From: an uncultured Lachnospiraceae bacterium
GTDB lineage: Bacteria > Bacillota > Clostridia > Lachnospirales > Lachnospiraceae
Assembly (NCBI GenBank): GCA_910583615.1
Contig: CAJTXP010000037.1
Coordinates: 1 to 43,299 of the forward strand
DNA length: 43,299 nt
Direction: 5' to 3'
The stretch's first letter is position 1; each line of letters opens with the position of its first letter. The position numbers and the translations under genes are program-made. The notes beneath the pieces were generated by a model that saw only the letters and a list, made by a program, of their open reading frames with translations, was not told the origin of the DNA and did not search any database. Below are positions 24,085 through 32,331 of this stretch, in pieces.

Positions 24085-25275
24085 TTATGCCAGATATGCT
24101 TTCAGCACATCCACTTTATCCGTCTTCTCCCATGGAAGGTCAAGGTCTGTACGCCCAAAATGGCCGTATGCCGCAGTCTGTCTGTAGATCGGGCGGCGAA
24201 GATCCAGCATCTTGATAATTCCTGCCGGACGAAGGTCAAAGTTTTCACGGACAATCTCCACCAGTTTCTGATCAGAAAGCTTACCGGTACCAAACGTGTC
24301 CACCATAATCGAAGTCGGCCTTGCCACGCCGATGGCGTAGGAGAGCTGGATCTCGCATTTGTCCGCCAGCCCTGCCGCCACAATGTTTTTCGCTACATAA
24401 CGGGCTGCATAGGCTGCCGAGCGGTCTACCTTCGTGCAGTCCTTTCCGGAAAACGCCCCGCCGCCGTGACGCGCATATCCGCCGTAAGTGTCCACAATGA
24501 TCTTACGCCCGGTCAGTCCGCTGTCGCCATGAGGTCCGCCGATGACAAAACGTCCGGTGGGATTGATGAAAAACCTGGTCTCGCTGTCAACCATGTCCGC
24601 CGGAAGCACCTCATCAAAGACATGCTTCTTAATATCTGCGTGAATCTGCTCCTGCGTCACCTCAGCCCCGTGCTGGGTGGACAGAACCACTGCATCCAGA
24701 CGGATCGGCTTCCCTGTCTCGTCATATTCCACAGTCACCTGCGTCTTCCCGTCCGGTCTTAAATAGGGCAGCGTACCGTCTTTACGAACCTTTGTCAGGC
24801 GCAGCGCCAGTTTATGTGCAAGAGCGATCGGATAGGGCATCAGTTCCGGAGTCTCATTGGTGGCGTATCCGAACATCATACCCTGATCTCCTGCGCCGAT
24901 GGCTTCGATCTCGCTGTCATCCATCTGATTTTCCTTTGCCTCCAACGCCTTGTTCACACCCATGGCAATGTCCGTAGACTGCTCGTCAATGGCAGTAATG
25001 ACTGCGCAGGTGTTGGCGTCAAAGCCGAACTTTCCTCTGGTGTAGCCAATCTCCCGGATCGTGTCCCGTACGATCTTCTGGATATCCACATACGCCTTTG
25101 TTGTGATCTCTCCCATCACAAGCACCAAGCCGGTCGTCGTGCTGGTCTCGCACGCCACACGGCTCATGGGATCTTGGGCCATCAGCGCATCCAGGATCGC
25201 ATCGGAGATCTGATCGCACATTTTGTCCGGATGGCCTTCGGTTACAGATTCTGAAGTAAATAACAATTTTTCCAT
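24085..25275 (-). CDS. metK: S-adenosylmethionine synthetase
   Basis: 396 residues, normal length. It makes SAM from methionine and ATP. The signature motifs are all present: ESVTEGHPDKMCDQISDAIL at 9-28, GAGDQGMMFGYA near 127-138, PTGRFVIGGPHGDSGLTGRK, and GGGAFSGKDCTKVDRSAAY. The ATG follows AAAGGAGTACCT. Expression is controlled by a SAM-I riboswitch and terminator in its leader, so product feeds back on its own synthesis. It is monocistronic, with a terminator directly downstream. Confidence 0.98.
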   Translation of the reverse strand: MEKLLFTSESVTEGHPDKMCDQISDAILDALMAQDPMSRVACETSTTTGLVLVMGEITTKAYVDIQKIVRDTIREIGYTRGKFGFDANTCAVITAIDEQSTDIAMGVNKALEAKENQMDDSEIEAIGAGDQGMMFGYATNETPELMPYPIALAHKLALRLTKVRKDGTLPYLRPDGKTQVTVEYDETGKPIRLDAVVLSTQHGAEVTQEQIHADIKKHVFDEVLPADMVDSETRFFINPTGRFVIGGPHGDSGLTGRKIIVDTYGGYARHGGGAFSGKDCTKVDRSAAYAARYVAKNIVAAGLADKCEIQLSYAIGVARPTSIMVDTFGTGKLSDQKLVEIVRENFDLRPAGIIKMLDLRRPIYRQTAAYGHFGRTDLDLPWEKTDKVDVLKAYLA

Positions 25276-25324
25276 AGGTACTCCTTTCGTTTCTCAGCGC
25301 TGCTTACGCTGCGCCCGTCATATT

Positions 25325-25350
25325 AAAGAAAGGCCCGCATAAGCGGACCT
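25325..25350 (-). terminator. Riboswitch expression-platform terminator
   Basis: Minus-strand AGGTCCGC-TTAT-GCGGGCC followed by TTTCTTT. It lies between the SAM aptamer and the metK ribosome binding site, the place of the conditional terminator in S-box leaders. Confidence 0.88.
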
Positions 25351-25372
25351 GATAAAGACTGTTCATCAAATC

Positions 25373-25471
25373 CTCTTATTGTTCGATTACTCGCTCAGGG
25401 TAGCACCTTCCTGCATGCAGGGGTTGCCGGGCTTCACAGATCCTATGTATCTCCACCGCTCTGAATAAGAG
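25373..25471 (-). promoter_or_regulatory. SAM-I (S-box) riboswitch
   Basis: On the minus strand the leader carries the S-box core. P1 is CTCTTATT / AATAAGAG. Conserved CAGAGCGGTGGAG, then GAAGCCCGGCAACC, AAGGTGCTA and CCTGAGCGAGTAATCGAAC follow in the canonical order. SAM binding is expected to stabilise P1 and allow the downstream terminator, lowering metK expression. Position directly before metK fits. Confidence 0.95.
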
Positions 25472-25500
25472 AAAACTTCGATATGGGCTTTTCTGTTACT

Positions 25501-25529
25501 AAAATACTACGATCAGTCACAAAAGTCAA
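25501..25529 (-). promoter_or_regulatory. Promoter of the metK leader
   Basis: Minus-strand TTGACT (25524-25529), 17-nt spacer, TATTTT (25501-25506). Transcription would begin about 20 nt ahead of the riboswitch. Confidence 0.75.
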
Positions 25530-25588
25530 GGATTTCCCAGGATTTTATAGTCTTTTACAAAAAGTTTATAAATATCTTCCCCTCCCTG

Positions 25589-25597
25589 TGGTATAAT
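25589..25597 (+). promoter_or_regulatory. Extended -10 promoter of the two-component operon
   Basis: TGG followed by a perfect TATAAT (25592-25597), 33 nt before the TTG start of the histidine kinase. No good -35 is seen, consistent with an extended -10 promoter. Confidence 0.55.
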
Positions 25598-25629
25598 CCT
25601 TAAAGAGAGTAAAAACGGAGGACGGGTCA

Positions 25630-26736
25630 TTGAATCTAAAGACAAAACTCATCATTACCTTCGCTGTCGTTATCGCTGTTCCGTTATTCCTGATCACGAT
25701 CGTATTTACCGGATTTATGAGTCTGCAGCCTGTGGAGGTCGCCACCCCGCAGACCAGGGAGTTTCTTGGAGAGATGCTCATATCCGTCATTCTGATCATG
25801 GCGATGACCAGCAGTTTTCTGATCGTATGGATCTATCGGAGCATTCTCAACCCTATTGAAGCGCTGAAAAAAGCAACCCGTAATATCCGGGACGGGAATC
25901 TTGATTTCGAAGTGGATATTGAGGACAATGATGAGATCGGAGAGCTGTGCGCTGATTTTGAGGAGATGCGTCTCCGTCTGAAAGAAACAACGGAAGAAAA
26001 GATTGTATTTGACAGTCAGAACAAGGAACTGATCAGCAATATCTCCCACGATCTCAAGACTCCGATCACTGCCATCAAAGGATATGTGGAAGGCCTTCTG
26101 GACGGAGTGGCAGATACCCCGGAGAAGCAGGAAAAGTATCTGAAGACCATTTACAACAAAGCAAACGACATGGACCGTCTGATCAATGAACTGACTTTTT
26201 ATTCCAAGATCGACACCAACCGGATTCCCTATACATTCAGCAAGATCAACGTGCGTGAATATTTTGACGACTGCATCGAGGATATCGGGCTGGAGCTGGG
26301 TCAGCAGCAGATCGAACTGACTTATGAAAATCAGGTTGCGGGAGACATTATGGTCATCGCGGACGCCGAACAGATGAAACGGGTGATCAACAATATTGTA
26401 AGCAATTCCATCAAATACATGGATAAGCCGGAACGCTGTATTCATATCCGGGTGCTTGACGTGGGCGACTTCGTACAGATTGAGATAGAAGATAACGGCC
26501 GCGGCATTGCAACAAAGGATCTTCCTTATATCTTCGACCGTTTCTTCCGGACTGACACTTCCAGAAATTCTTCCAAAGGCGGAAGCGGCATTGGCCTGTC
26601 CATCGTCCAGAAGATCATGGAGGACCATGGCGGCAAGGTATGGGTAACAAGTAAAGAAGAACTTGGAACAACAATGTATTTTGTTCTCAGAAAATATCAG
26701 GAGGTACCAGTACATGAGCAGGATATTAATTATTGA
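25630..26736 (+). CDS. Sensor histidine kinase
   Basis: 368 residues. Two membrane segments (about 7-29 and 47-69) enclose a very short outside loop of under 20 residues. HAMP follows (70-122), then the HisKA segment SNISHDLKTPITAIKGY with phospho-acceptor His near 140. The HATPase_c domain shows the N box NNIVSNSIKYM, the G1 box DNGRGI, the F box FDRFFR and the G2 box GGSGIGLSIV. The tiny outside loop suggests membrane or envelope sensing rather than ligand binding. The start is TTG with GGAGG 8 nt upstream. It overlaps the response regulator by 23 bp. Confidence 0.92.
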   Translation: MNLKTKLIITFAVVIAVPLFLITIVFTGFMSLQPVEVATPQTREFLGEMLISVILIMAMTSSFLIVWIYRSILNPIEALKKATRNIRDGNLDFEVDIEDNDEIGELCADFEEMRLRLKETTEEKIVFDSQNKELISNISHDLKTPITAIKGYVEGLLDGVADTPEKQEKYLKTIYNKANDMDRLINELTFYSKIDTNRIPYTFSKINVREYFDDCIEDIGLELGQQQIELTYENQVAGDIMVIADAEQMKRVINNIVSNSIKYMDKPERCIHIRVLDVGDFVQIEIEDNGRGIATKDLPYIFDRFFRTDTSRNSSKGGSGIGLSIVQKIMEDHGGKVWVTSKEELGTTMYFVLRKYQEVPVHEQDINY

Positions 26737-27403
26737 AGACGAAGAAGCAATCGCCGACCTGGAAAAAGACTATCTGGAACTGAGCGGCTTTCAGGTAGAG
26801 ATCGAAGACCGCGGCGATACCGGCCTTACGAGAGCTCTGAAGGAAGAATTTAATCTGATCATTCTCGACCTGATGCTTCCGGGTATGGACGGATTCGAGA
26901 TCTGTAAACAGATTCGAGAGGAAAAGAACATTCCTGTTATCATGGTCTCTGCCAAAAAAGACGACATCGACAAGATACGGGGACTGGGGCTGGGAGCCGA
27001 CGACTATATGACCAAACCTTTCAGTCCCAGCGAACTGGTAGCCAGAGTCAAGGCACACATGGCGCGGTATGAACGCCTGATCGGAAGCGGGATCAAGGAA
27101 AATGAAATCGTGGAGATCCGGGGCATCAAAATCGACAAAACTGCGCGTCGGGTATGGATCAACGGAGAAGAGAAGGCATTTACCTCCAAGGAATTTGACC
27201 TGCTCACTTTCCTCGCCCAGAACCCGAACCATGTATATACAAAGGAAGAGCTGTTCAGCAAGATCTGGGATATGGAATCCATCGGCGATATTGCGACTGT
27301 CACGGTTCATATCAAAAAGATCAGGGAAAAGATTGAGTTCAATACTGCCAAACCGCAGTATATCGAAACCATCTGGGGAGTTGGATACCGTTTTAAGGTA
27401 TAG
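26714..27403 (+). CDS. OmpR/PhoB-type response regulator
   Basis: 229 residues. The receiver domain has the acidic pair E8-D9, phospho-acceptor D52 in LIILDLMLPGMDG, and the conserved Lys in MTKPFSP near 102. The C-terminal winged helix has the OmpR-type pattern EIRGIKIDKTARRVWI, FTSKEFDLLTFLAQNPN, TVTVHIKKIREKI, TIWGVGYRFKV. AGGAGG lies 9 nt before the ATG, inside the kinase gene, so the pair is translationally linked. Target genes are unknown. Confidence 0.95.
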   Translation: MSRILIIEDEEAIADLEKDYLELSGFQVEIEDRGDTGLTRALKEEFNLIILDLMLPGMDGFEICKQIREEKNIPVIMVSAKKDDIDKIRGLGLGADDYMTKPFSPSELVARVKAHMARYERLIGSGIKENEIVEIRGIKIDKTARRVWINGEEKAFTSKEFDLLTFLAQNPNHVYTKEELFSKIWDMESIGDIATVTVHIKKIREKIEFNTAKPQYIETIWGVGYRFKV

Positions 27404-27415
27404 GAAACCTGCGGA

Positions 27416-28873
27416 TCAGGCCGGTGCTTCCCAGCACCGGCTTTCCACAAACAGCCTCACGAGCTCCGGATCCAGCTTTCCTTCCTGCTCCGCCATACTC
27501 TTCAGGATGGAAAGGGCGCGCTCCACCGGCATCGCCCGCTTGTAGGGCCGGTCGTCGGCCACCAGAGAGTCAAAAATATCCAGTATGGTCATCATCCGCA
27601 CCTCATACGGGATATCCTCCCCCTTTTTATGAGACGGATAGCCGGTCCCGTTCAGGAACTCATGATGCGCCGCCGCCCATTCTCTCACATGGGAAAGATT
27701 TCCGGAAAAACGGATCTTGGACAGCAGCCGGTCCGTAACGGATACATGTTCTTCCATGATCTTACGTTCCTCTTCCGAAAGAGTCCCTTTCCGGATCGAC
27801 AGCATGTCGTACACCTCCGGCTCGATCCATGGACGGACCGTCCCGTCCTCCTCCGTGCAGGTCTCTTCCCGCAGACACTGAAGCTGCTCCAGCATCTCAT
27901 CCGTCACAAATCCGGCCGTATTCATTGACCTGACCAGCGCCTCCGCTTCCCGGGTGCGGCGGACGCGCGCCTCTTCCTCCGCTTCTGTCATGCTTCCCTC
28001 AAGCCGGCCGATCCTGGCAGTCAGGCGCACCACCTCCATCCGATGGAGGAACGCAGTATACTGTTCCGGAAAAAGCCGTTCCGCCTTATTCATCACTTCC
28101 AGCGGCGTCACCAGCTTTCCGATATCATGGAGCAGAACGCTCATGAGAAATTCTTCCTTCTCATCTTCCGAAAACTTCTTCTGCCCGTCACATGCTCCCA
28201 GATAGTCCACAAACCGGCCGCCGCACTCCGCCATATGCCGGGCATGGCTTGCATTGTACGGAGTCCTCTCGTCTATGGCCGACGACATGACGCGGACAAA
28301 GGAATGAAGCAGTTCCCGGATCTCCCACACATAACGCACATTCTGTATGGTGATCGCCGCCTGCGACGCGACGGATTCCACAACGAGCGCCATGTCCGGC
28401 GCAAAGGCGCAGACATTTCCCGCCTCGTCCAGCGCATTGATCAGCTGCAGCACCCCGATCCTTTCCCCTTCCCGGTTGCACATGGGCACCACCAGCATGG
28501 AACAGGTATTATAACCGGTCATGGCGTCATAGCGGGCCGGACCGGAAAAATCATACTCCTTACTGTTCTTTACATCTTCAATGCAGATTGTCCGGTTCTC
28601 CAGAAGCGCCATGGCGCAGACATTTCCCCGATGAAGGGGGACCGGCGGAAGCTCCGGCCTCTGTCCTCTCCCTCCGGAGTACGTCTTCAGCGTATCATTT
28701 CGCATGATCTCAAACCGCAGTGCATCCCCCTCCAGCAGATACAGCGTCCCCGCGTCACAGCCCGCCAGCTCCATCACGCACGCAAGAATCCGTTCCAAAA
28801 GGCAGTTCAGATCCCGTTCCGAAGACAGCAGAACGCCGATTTTCAGTATCTTTTCCATCTCTTCCTGTCTCAT
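27416..28873 (-). CDS. GAF / HD-GYP domain protein, probable cyclic-nucleotide phosphodiesterase
   Basis: 485 residues. The N-terminal GAF domain (about 15-190) includes LLERILACVMELAGCDAGTL, TGYNTCSMLVVPM and GVLQLINA. The HD-GYP domain (about 195-480) has LLHDIGKLVTP near 247, HHEFLNGTGYP near 402-412, and IFDSLVADDRPYKRAMP. HD-GYP enzymes typically hydrolyse cyclic di-GMP or related cyclic dinucleotides; the GYP box is intact here. The ATG overlaps the stop of the metallo-hydrolase gene as ATGA, so they are translated together. It is downstream of a CHASE2 cyclase, suggesting a synthesis/degradation pair. No signal peptide: cytoplasmic. Confidence 0.88.
   Translation of the reverse strand: MRQEEMEKILKIGVLLSSERDLNCLLERILACVMELAGCDAGTLYLLEGDALRFEIMRNDTLKTYSGGRGQRPELPPVPLHRGNVCAMALLENRTICIEDVKNSKEYDFSGPARYDAMTGYNTCSMLVVPMCNREGERIGVLQLINALDEAGNVCAFAPDMALVVESVASQAAITIQNVRYVWEIRELLHSFVRVMSSAIDERTPYNASHARHMAECGGRFVDYLGACDGQKKFSEDEKEEFLMSVLLHDIGKLVTPLEVMNKAERLFPEQYTAFLHRMEVVRLTARIGRLEGSMTEAEEEARVRRTREAEALVRSMNTAGFVTDEMLEQLQCLREETCTEEDGTVRPWIEPEVYDMLSIRKGTLSEEERKIMEEHVSVTDRLLSKIRFSGNLSHVREWAAAHHEFLNGTGYPSHKKGEDIPYEVRMMTILDIFDSLVADDRPYKRAMPVERALSILKSMAEQEGKLDPELVRLFVESRCWEAPA
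27420..27444. terminator. Terminator hairpin between convergent genes, inside HD-GYP coding end
   Basis: GCCGGTGCT-TCCC-AGCACCGGC followed by TTTCC on the plus strand. It lies 17 nt past the response-regulator stop and within the last codons of the opposing HD-GYP gene (which encode RCWEAPA). T tracts are short. Confidence 0.6.
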
Positions 28874-29709
28874 ATCTCTATTACCATCCCTTCCCGTGCA
28901 AAGCTGCACGCCTGATCTTCCCTGGCTGCAAGTTCCTCCTGTTTATGCAAAAAGGAATCCTGGTACTCCCAGGAATAATGGGTCATCAGCACCTTTTTCA
29001 CACCTGCCGCCCTTCCGAGCGCGATCCCCTGCTTCCAGGAGGAATGTCCCCAGCCCTTTTTCTTCGGCAGCTCTTCTTCTGAAAAATTGGCGTCCCATAT
29101 GATGAGATCCCCGTCTCTGGCAAATGTCTGAAGCTTCCCGAACATCTCCTCATCCGTCTCGCAGTCCAGCGCATAGATCACGCTTCGCCCGCTCCCCTCT
29201 GCGCGGTAGTAAAGGCACCCTCCCGGATGACTGCCCTCCAGAGTGCGGATGGTCACATCGTTCCCGTCCGCTTCCCCTCCGGACAGAGAAAATACAGCCC
29301 CCTCCTCCGTCTCATGCACATGGATCCTGGCCGGAAAGTCTGTAAATCCCAGCGGCCAGTACGGAGTTCCCACCAGAGTCCTCAGATGTGCTTCCAGCCC
29401 CGGACCATGGCCCGCAGGTCCGTACAGATGCACCTCCGCCTCCGGGTCGAAAAACAGCGGAAATCCAAACAGGCCGCACAGATGATCCGCATGCAGATGA
29501 CCAAGCAGAATATCCGCCCGCTTCTTTCCCGCCCGGCGCAGCTCATTTCCCAGTCCGGTAAGACCGCTGCCCGCGTCAAAAATCACCACCCTGCTGCCGC
29601 ACTCCAGAGAAATGCAGGAGGTATTGCCGCCGTATTCCAGAAAATCCGCATCCGGCACCGGAATGGCTCCCCGCACGCCCCACACCTTTACCCGCCATGT
29701 TTCTTTCAT
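28870..29709 (-). CDS. Metallo-beta-lactamase-fold hydrolase
   Basis: 279 residues. The N-terminus VKVWGVRGAIPVPDADFLEY with GGNTSCISLE matches MBL-fold proteins of the WGxRGSxP type. The metal motif is HLHADH (about 70-75), with later metal ligands in LEGSHPGGC and YALDCETD, and a final His in MTHYSWEYQ. Substrate unknown. Related MBL enzymes include tRNase Z-like and cyclic-nucleotide phosphodiesterase branches, so activity on a nucleotide second messenger is possible but not shown. The gene is 28 bp after the CHASE2 cyclase and coupled to the HD-GYP gene. Ribosome binding site AGGAGAAGG. Confidence 0.85.
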   Translation of the reverse strand: MKETWRVKVWGVRGAIPVPDADFLEYGGNTSCISLECGSRVVIFDAGSGLTGLGNELRRAGKKRADILLGHLHADHLCGLFGFPLFFDPEAEVHLYGPAGHGPGLEAHLRTLVGTPYWPLGFTDFPARIHVHETEEGAVFSLSGGEADGNDVTIRTLEGSHPGGCLYYRAEGSGRSVIYALDCETDEEMFGKLQTFARDGDLIIWDANFSEEELPKKKGWGHSSWKQGIALGRAAGVKKVLMTHYSWEYQDSFLHKQEELAAREDQACSFAREGMVIEI

Positions 29710-29737
29710 ACCATATCCTTCTCCTTTTCCCTCCTGA

Positions 29738-31552
29738 TCAGATGATCTCTTCCATCACCAGCACCTCAAAGCCTTCCTGTTTCCCTTTCAGCCTGACGCT
29801 GCCGCCCAGAGAGGTCGTGCGGATCCGGTCTCCCAGTGCGTCCGCCACAGCCCTGGAGATATAGATCTTCCCGCCCGGCGCATTGGCCTCCAGCCGGGCG
29901 GCCGTATTCACCGTATCGCCGATGGCCGTATAATCCATGCGCAGCTTTGTACAGCCGATATTTCCCACCACGGCGTCTCCCACATGGACGCCGATTCCAA
30001 ACGACACGGTCTGTCCGTATTTTTCCAGAAGCTCCTCGCTGAGCACCCGGGAGCCGCTGACCATATCCGCCGCCGCCCGAACCGCTTTCATCACATAATC
30101 CTCCTGCGCAAGCGGCGCTCCCCAGAACGCCATGGCCGCATCGCCGACAAATTTGTCCAGCGTCCCCTGATGCCTCAGAATGCATTCGGAGATCAGCGTC
30201 AGATACCGGTTCAGGATCTTCACCACCTCTTCCGGTCTCAGCTTCTCCGACATGGTGGTAAACCCGCGCACATCCACGAACAGCACGGCGATGTGCGTCG
30301 TCTTTCCCCCGGATTCCACCTCATCCATCCCGTGTTTCAATATCTCATGGACGATCTCCGGCGCCACATGGTGCTTGAAGACCTCCGTCACCCGCCGCTT
30401 CTCCAGCGCCGCCCATACATAATTCCAGGCGATACCTCCCACATACAGGAGCGTAACACCCACGGGGATCCACAGCACACGAAGCACCAGGCCCCCGGCA
30501 TACAGGCACCGGTCCGCCAGCAGGGAACCTCCGCACAGCAGAATCCACAGAGCCGTCGAGATGCGCACTCTCCGCTTCCAGAAGCCCGCCATGCCAGCCA
30601 GAAGCACCAAAAATAAAATAAACAGCTGTATCCCGTCTCCTGCCTCCTGCTTATAATCCTCCCGCAAAAGCGCCTGAATGACATTGGCCTGATATTCCAC
30701 CCCGTACATGGGAGCCGCGTGATCCGCCGCCGTCAGATAGCTGTCCTGCAGTCCCGCCGCATAGGGACCGATCAGGACGATCTTTCCTGCAAAATATTCT
30801 GCGGTGATCTCCCCGGACAAAAGATCCGCCACCGATATGGATTCGTCAAAATCTCCGGGAACCCCGCAGAAGGGAACGTACCAGAACCCTCTTGCATCCA
30901 CGGGCGGAAGCTTCACCGGCTCCCGTCCGCATGCTTCCTTGTACCGTTCTGCCACCGTCCAGGCAAAGGACGGCACCCCGGTCCCGTCCGGCAGCCTAAG
31001 CCCCAGCAGATGATGGCGCAGGATCCCGTCCGTATCCAGCATGGCGTTGATATGTCCCTGCGCCGTCGCCTGCTTCAGCGCATCGTACGGCTCGTCAAAA
31101 GCCGTAACAGAGAAGGTGTCCAGATGATATTCCCCTTCTGCATCTTCCTTCAGCGTACTGCCGAACTCCGCCGCGCACGCCGTCACTACGTTGCCGTACT
31201 GTCCCGCCGCCTCCGCCAGCCATTCGTCCGCTCCTGCCTGCGTCTCCCCGGAATAGAGCACGTCCACTGCAATCACGGCCGGCCGGCATTCCTCCGACGC
31301 ATTCAGCGCCTCCAGGGTCATGGCGATGATATCGCGCCCCCACTGGCTGTAGGGCCCAATGGCATCCAGCGCCTTCTGGTCGATGCCCACCAGCACGATC
31401 TCTCCGTCGGACGCGCTCCGGCTCTGGTAAAAAGCGTCCGATACCGCCAGATCCGCCCGGTTCAGAATGCCGGATGCCGCCAGCAGCGTCATGACAGTGG
31501 ACAGGATGACCATACCGGCCAGCGTTCTGATTTTATTCGTCTTCTTCTGCAT
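29738..31552 (-). CDS. CHASE2-domain class III adenylate/guanylate cyclase
   Basis: 604 residues. TM1 (about 10-30) is followed by an outside CHASE2 domain (about 35-305: ADLAVSDAFYQSRSASDGEI, VAVDVLYSGET-like segment, IVLIGPYAAGLQDSYLT, GVEYQANVIQALL). Three closely spaced TM segments (about 310-385) lead into a cytoplasmic cyclase domain. That domain has metal Asp residues in AVLFVDVRGFTTMSE near 425 and KFVGDAAMAFWGAP near 467, and the base/transition-state region MDYTAIGDTVNTAARLE. Lys in DKFVGD favours ATP, so cAMP is the likely product. The start at 31552 has GGTGA 4 nt upstream; longer frames overlap the preceding gene. High GC, unlike the cassette upstream. Confidence 0.9.
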   Translation of the reverse strand: MQKKTNKIRTLAGMVILSTVMTLLAASGILNRADLAVSDAFYQSRSASDGEIVLVGIDQKALDAIGPYSQWGRDIIAMTLEALNASEECRPAVIAVDVLYSGETQAGADEWLAEAAGQYGNVVTACAAEFGSTLKEDAEGEYHLDTFSVTAFDEPYDALKQATAQGHINAMLDTDGILRHHLLGLRLPDGTGVPSFAWTVAERYKEACGREPVKLPPVDARGFWYVPFCGVPGDFDESISVADLLSGEITAEYFAGKIVLIGPYAAGLQDSYLTAADHAAPMYGVEYQANVIQALLREDYKQEAGDGIQLFILFLVLLAGMAGFWKRRVRISTALWILLCGGSLLADRCLYAGGLVLRVLWIPVGVTLLYVGGIAWNYVWAALEKRRVTEVFKHHVAPEIVHEILKHGMDEVESGGKTTHIAVLFVDVRGFTTMSEKLRPEEVVKILNRYLTLISECILRHQGTLDKFVGDAAMAFWGAPLAQEDYVMKAVRAAADMVSGSRVLSEELLEKYGQTVSFGIGVHVGDAVVGNIGCTKLRMDYTAIGDTVNTAARLEANAPGGKIYISRAVADALGDRIRTTSLGGSVRLKGKQEGFEVLVMEEII

Positions 31553-31571
31553 GATTTCACCGACTATACTT

Positions 31572-32306
31572 TCATTCCCAACATTCCGCATCAATTTTGT
31601 TTCTTATATGTAGTCCCAGATTATCGTTCTGATATCCATGATAATAGTTATCATGATGTCTTTGAAAGCTGTAATACTGACCGTTTCTTTTGCCGTATAT
31701 CTTTCCATCAATCTCAACTGCACGGTTCAGCAGTTCCTGCGCTTCCATATCGCTTAGATCCATAGCATCCACATATCGCCCGGCCGCATCTGTATAAGGC
31801 TTTTTTCCATGTTTTTTATTTGCCTCATAATGGCGTATCCCCAAAAATCCTTCATATAATCGGATGTGTTCCTGATTTGATATATTTTTGATCAAAATTC
31901 TTTCCTGCTTTACCGTGCCTTCAAGTACCGGATCTCCGAACAAAGGGGCCGATTCCACGCTGATTACGACTCCTTCTGTCGCCCAGGCACAAATATAAGA
32001 GCATTCTTCTTTCAAGAAAAACGGATCCTGCGGCATGTTCTCAGGATAGCTCAGATTTGTAAGCAAATGTATTAAATATCGTTGTTCATCACGTGTTTCG
32101 AATTCCCTCACCAATTGTATAAATGGGTAATCGGGAGCAATCTCTGCCGAAGTATTCAGCATTACCGAATATATCTTCTCTACTGCTGTTGTTTCCTGCG
32201 ATTCTATTTTTTTACAAATGTCCATCCACTGGCGTACCTTTTTGATCGCTTCATTTTTAGAGGAAAAAGTACTTTTTAAAGACAGATCATTAATCGCTGC
32301 CATCAT
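31572..32306 (-). CDS. Third gene of the DUF262/AAA cassette, function unknown
   Basis: 244 residues; I do not recognise the family. The protein is soluble, with a helical N-terminus (KNEAIKKVRQWMDICKKIES). The central part contains ECSYICAWATEGVVISVES and EGTVKQERILIKNISNQEHI, the latter followed by YEGFLGIRHYEANKKHGKKPY, a His/Lys-rich stretch. The C-terminus is rich in His, Tyr and Asn (YYSFQRHHDNYYHGYQ), which could bind metal or nucleic acid. It may be the effector, for example a nuclease, of the upstream ATPase, but no catalytic motif is certain. ATG with GGTGG 7 nt upstream, 25 bp after the ATPase gene. A/T-rich codon use like the two genes before it. Confidence 0.75.
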   Translation of the reverse strand: MMAAINDLSLKSTFSSKNEAIKKVRQWMDICKKIESQETTAVEKIYSVMLNTSAEIAPDYPFIQLVREFETRDEQRYLIHLLTNLSYPENMPQDPFFLKEECSYICAWATEGVVISVESAPLFGDPVLEGTVKQERILIKNISNQEHIRLYEGFLGIRHYEANKKHGKKPYTDAAGRYVDAMDLSDMEAQELLNRAVEIDGKIYGKRNGQYYSFQRHHDNYYHGYQNDNLGLHIRNKIDAECWE

Positions 32307-32331
32307 TTTATCACCACCGTATATCACTTCT

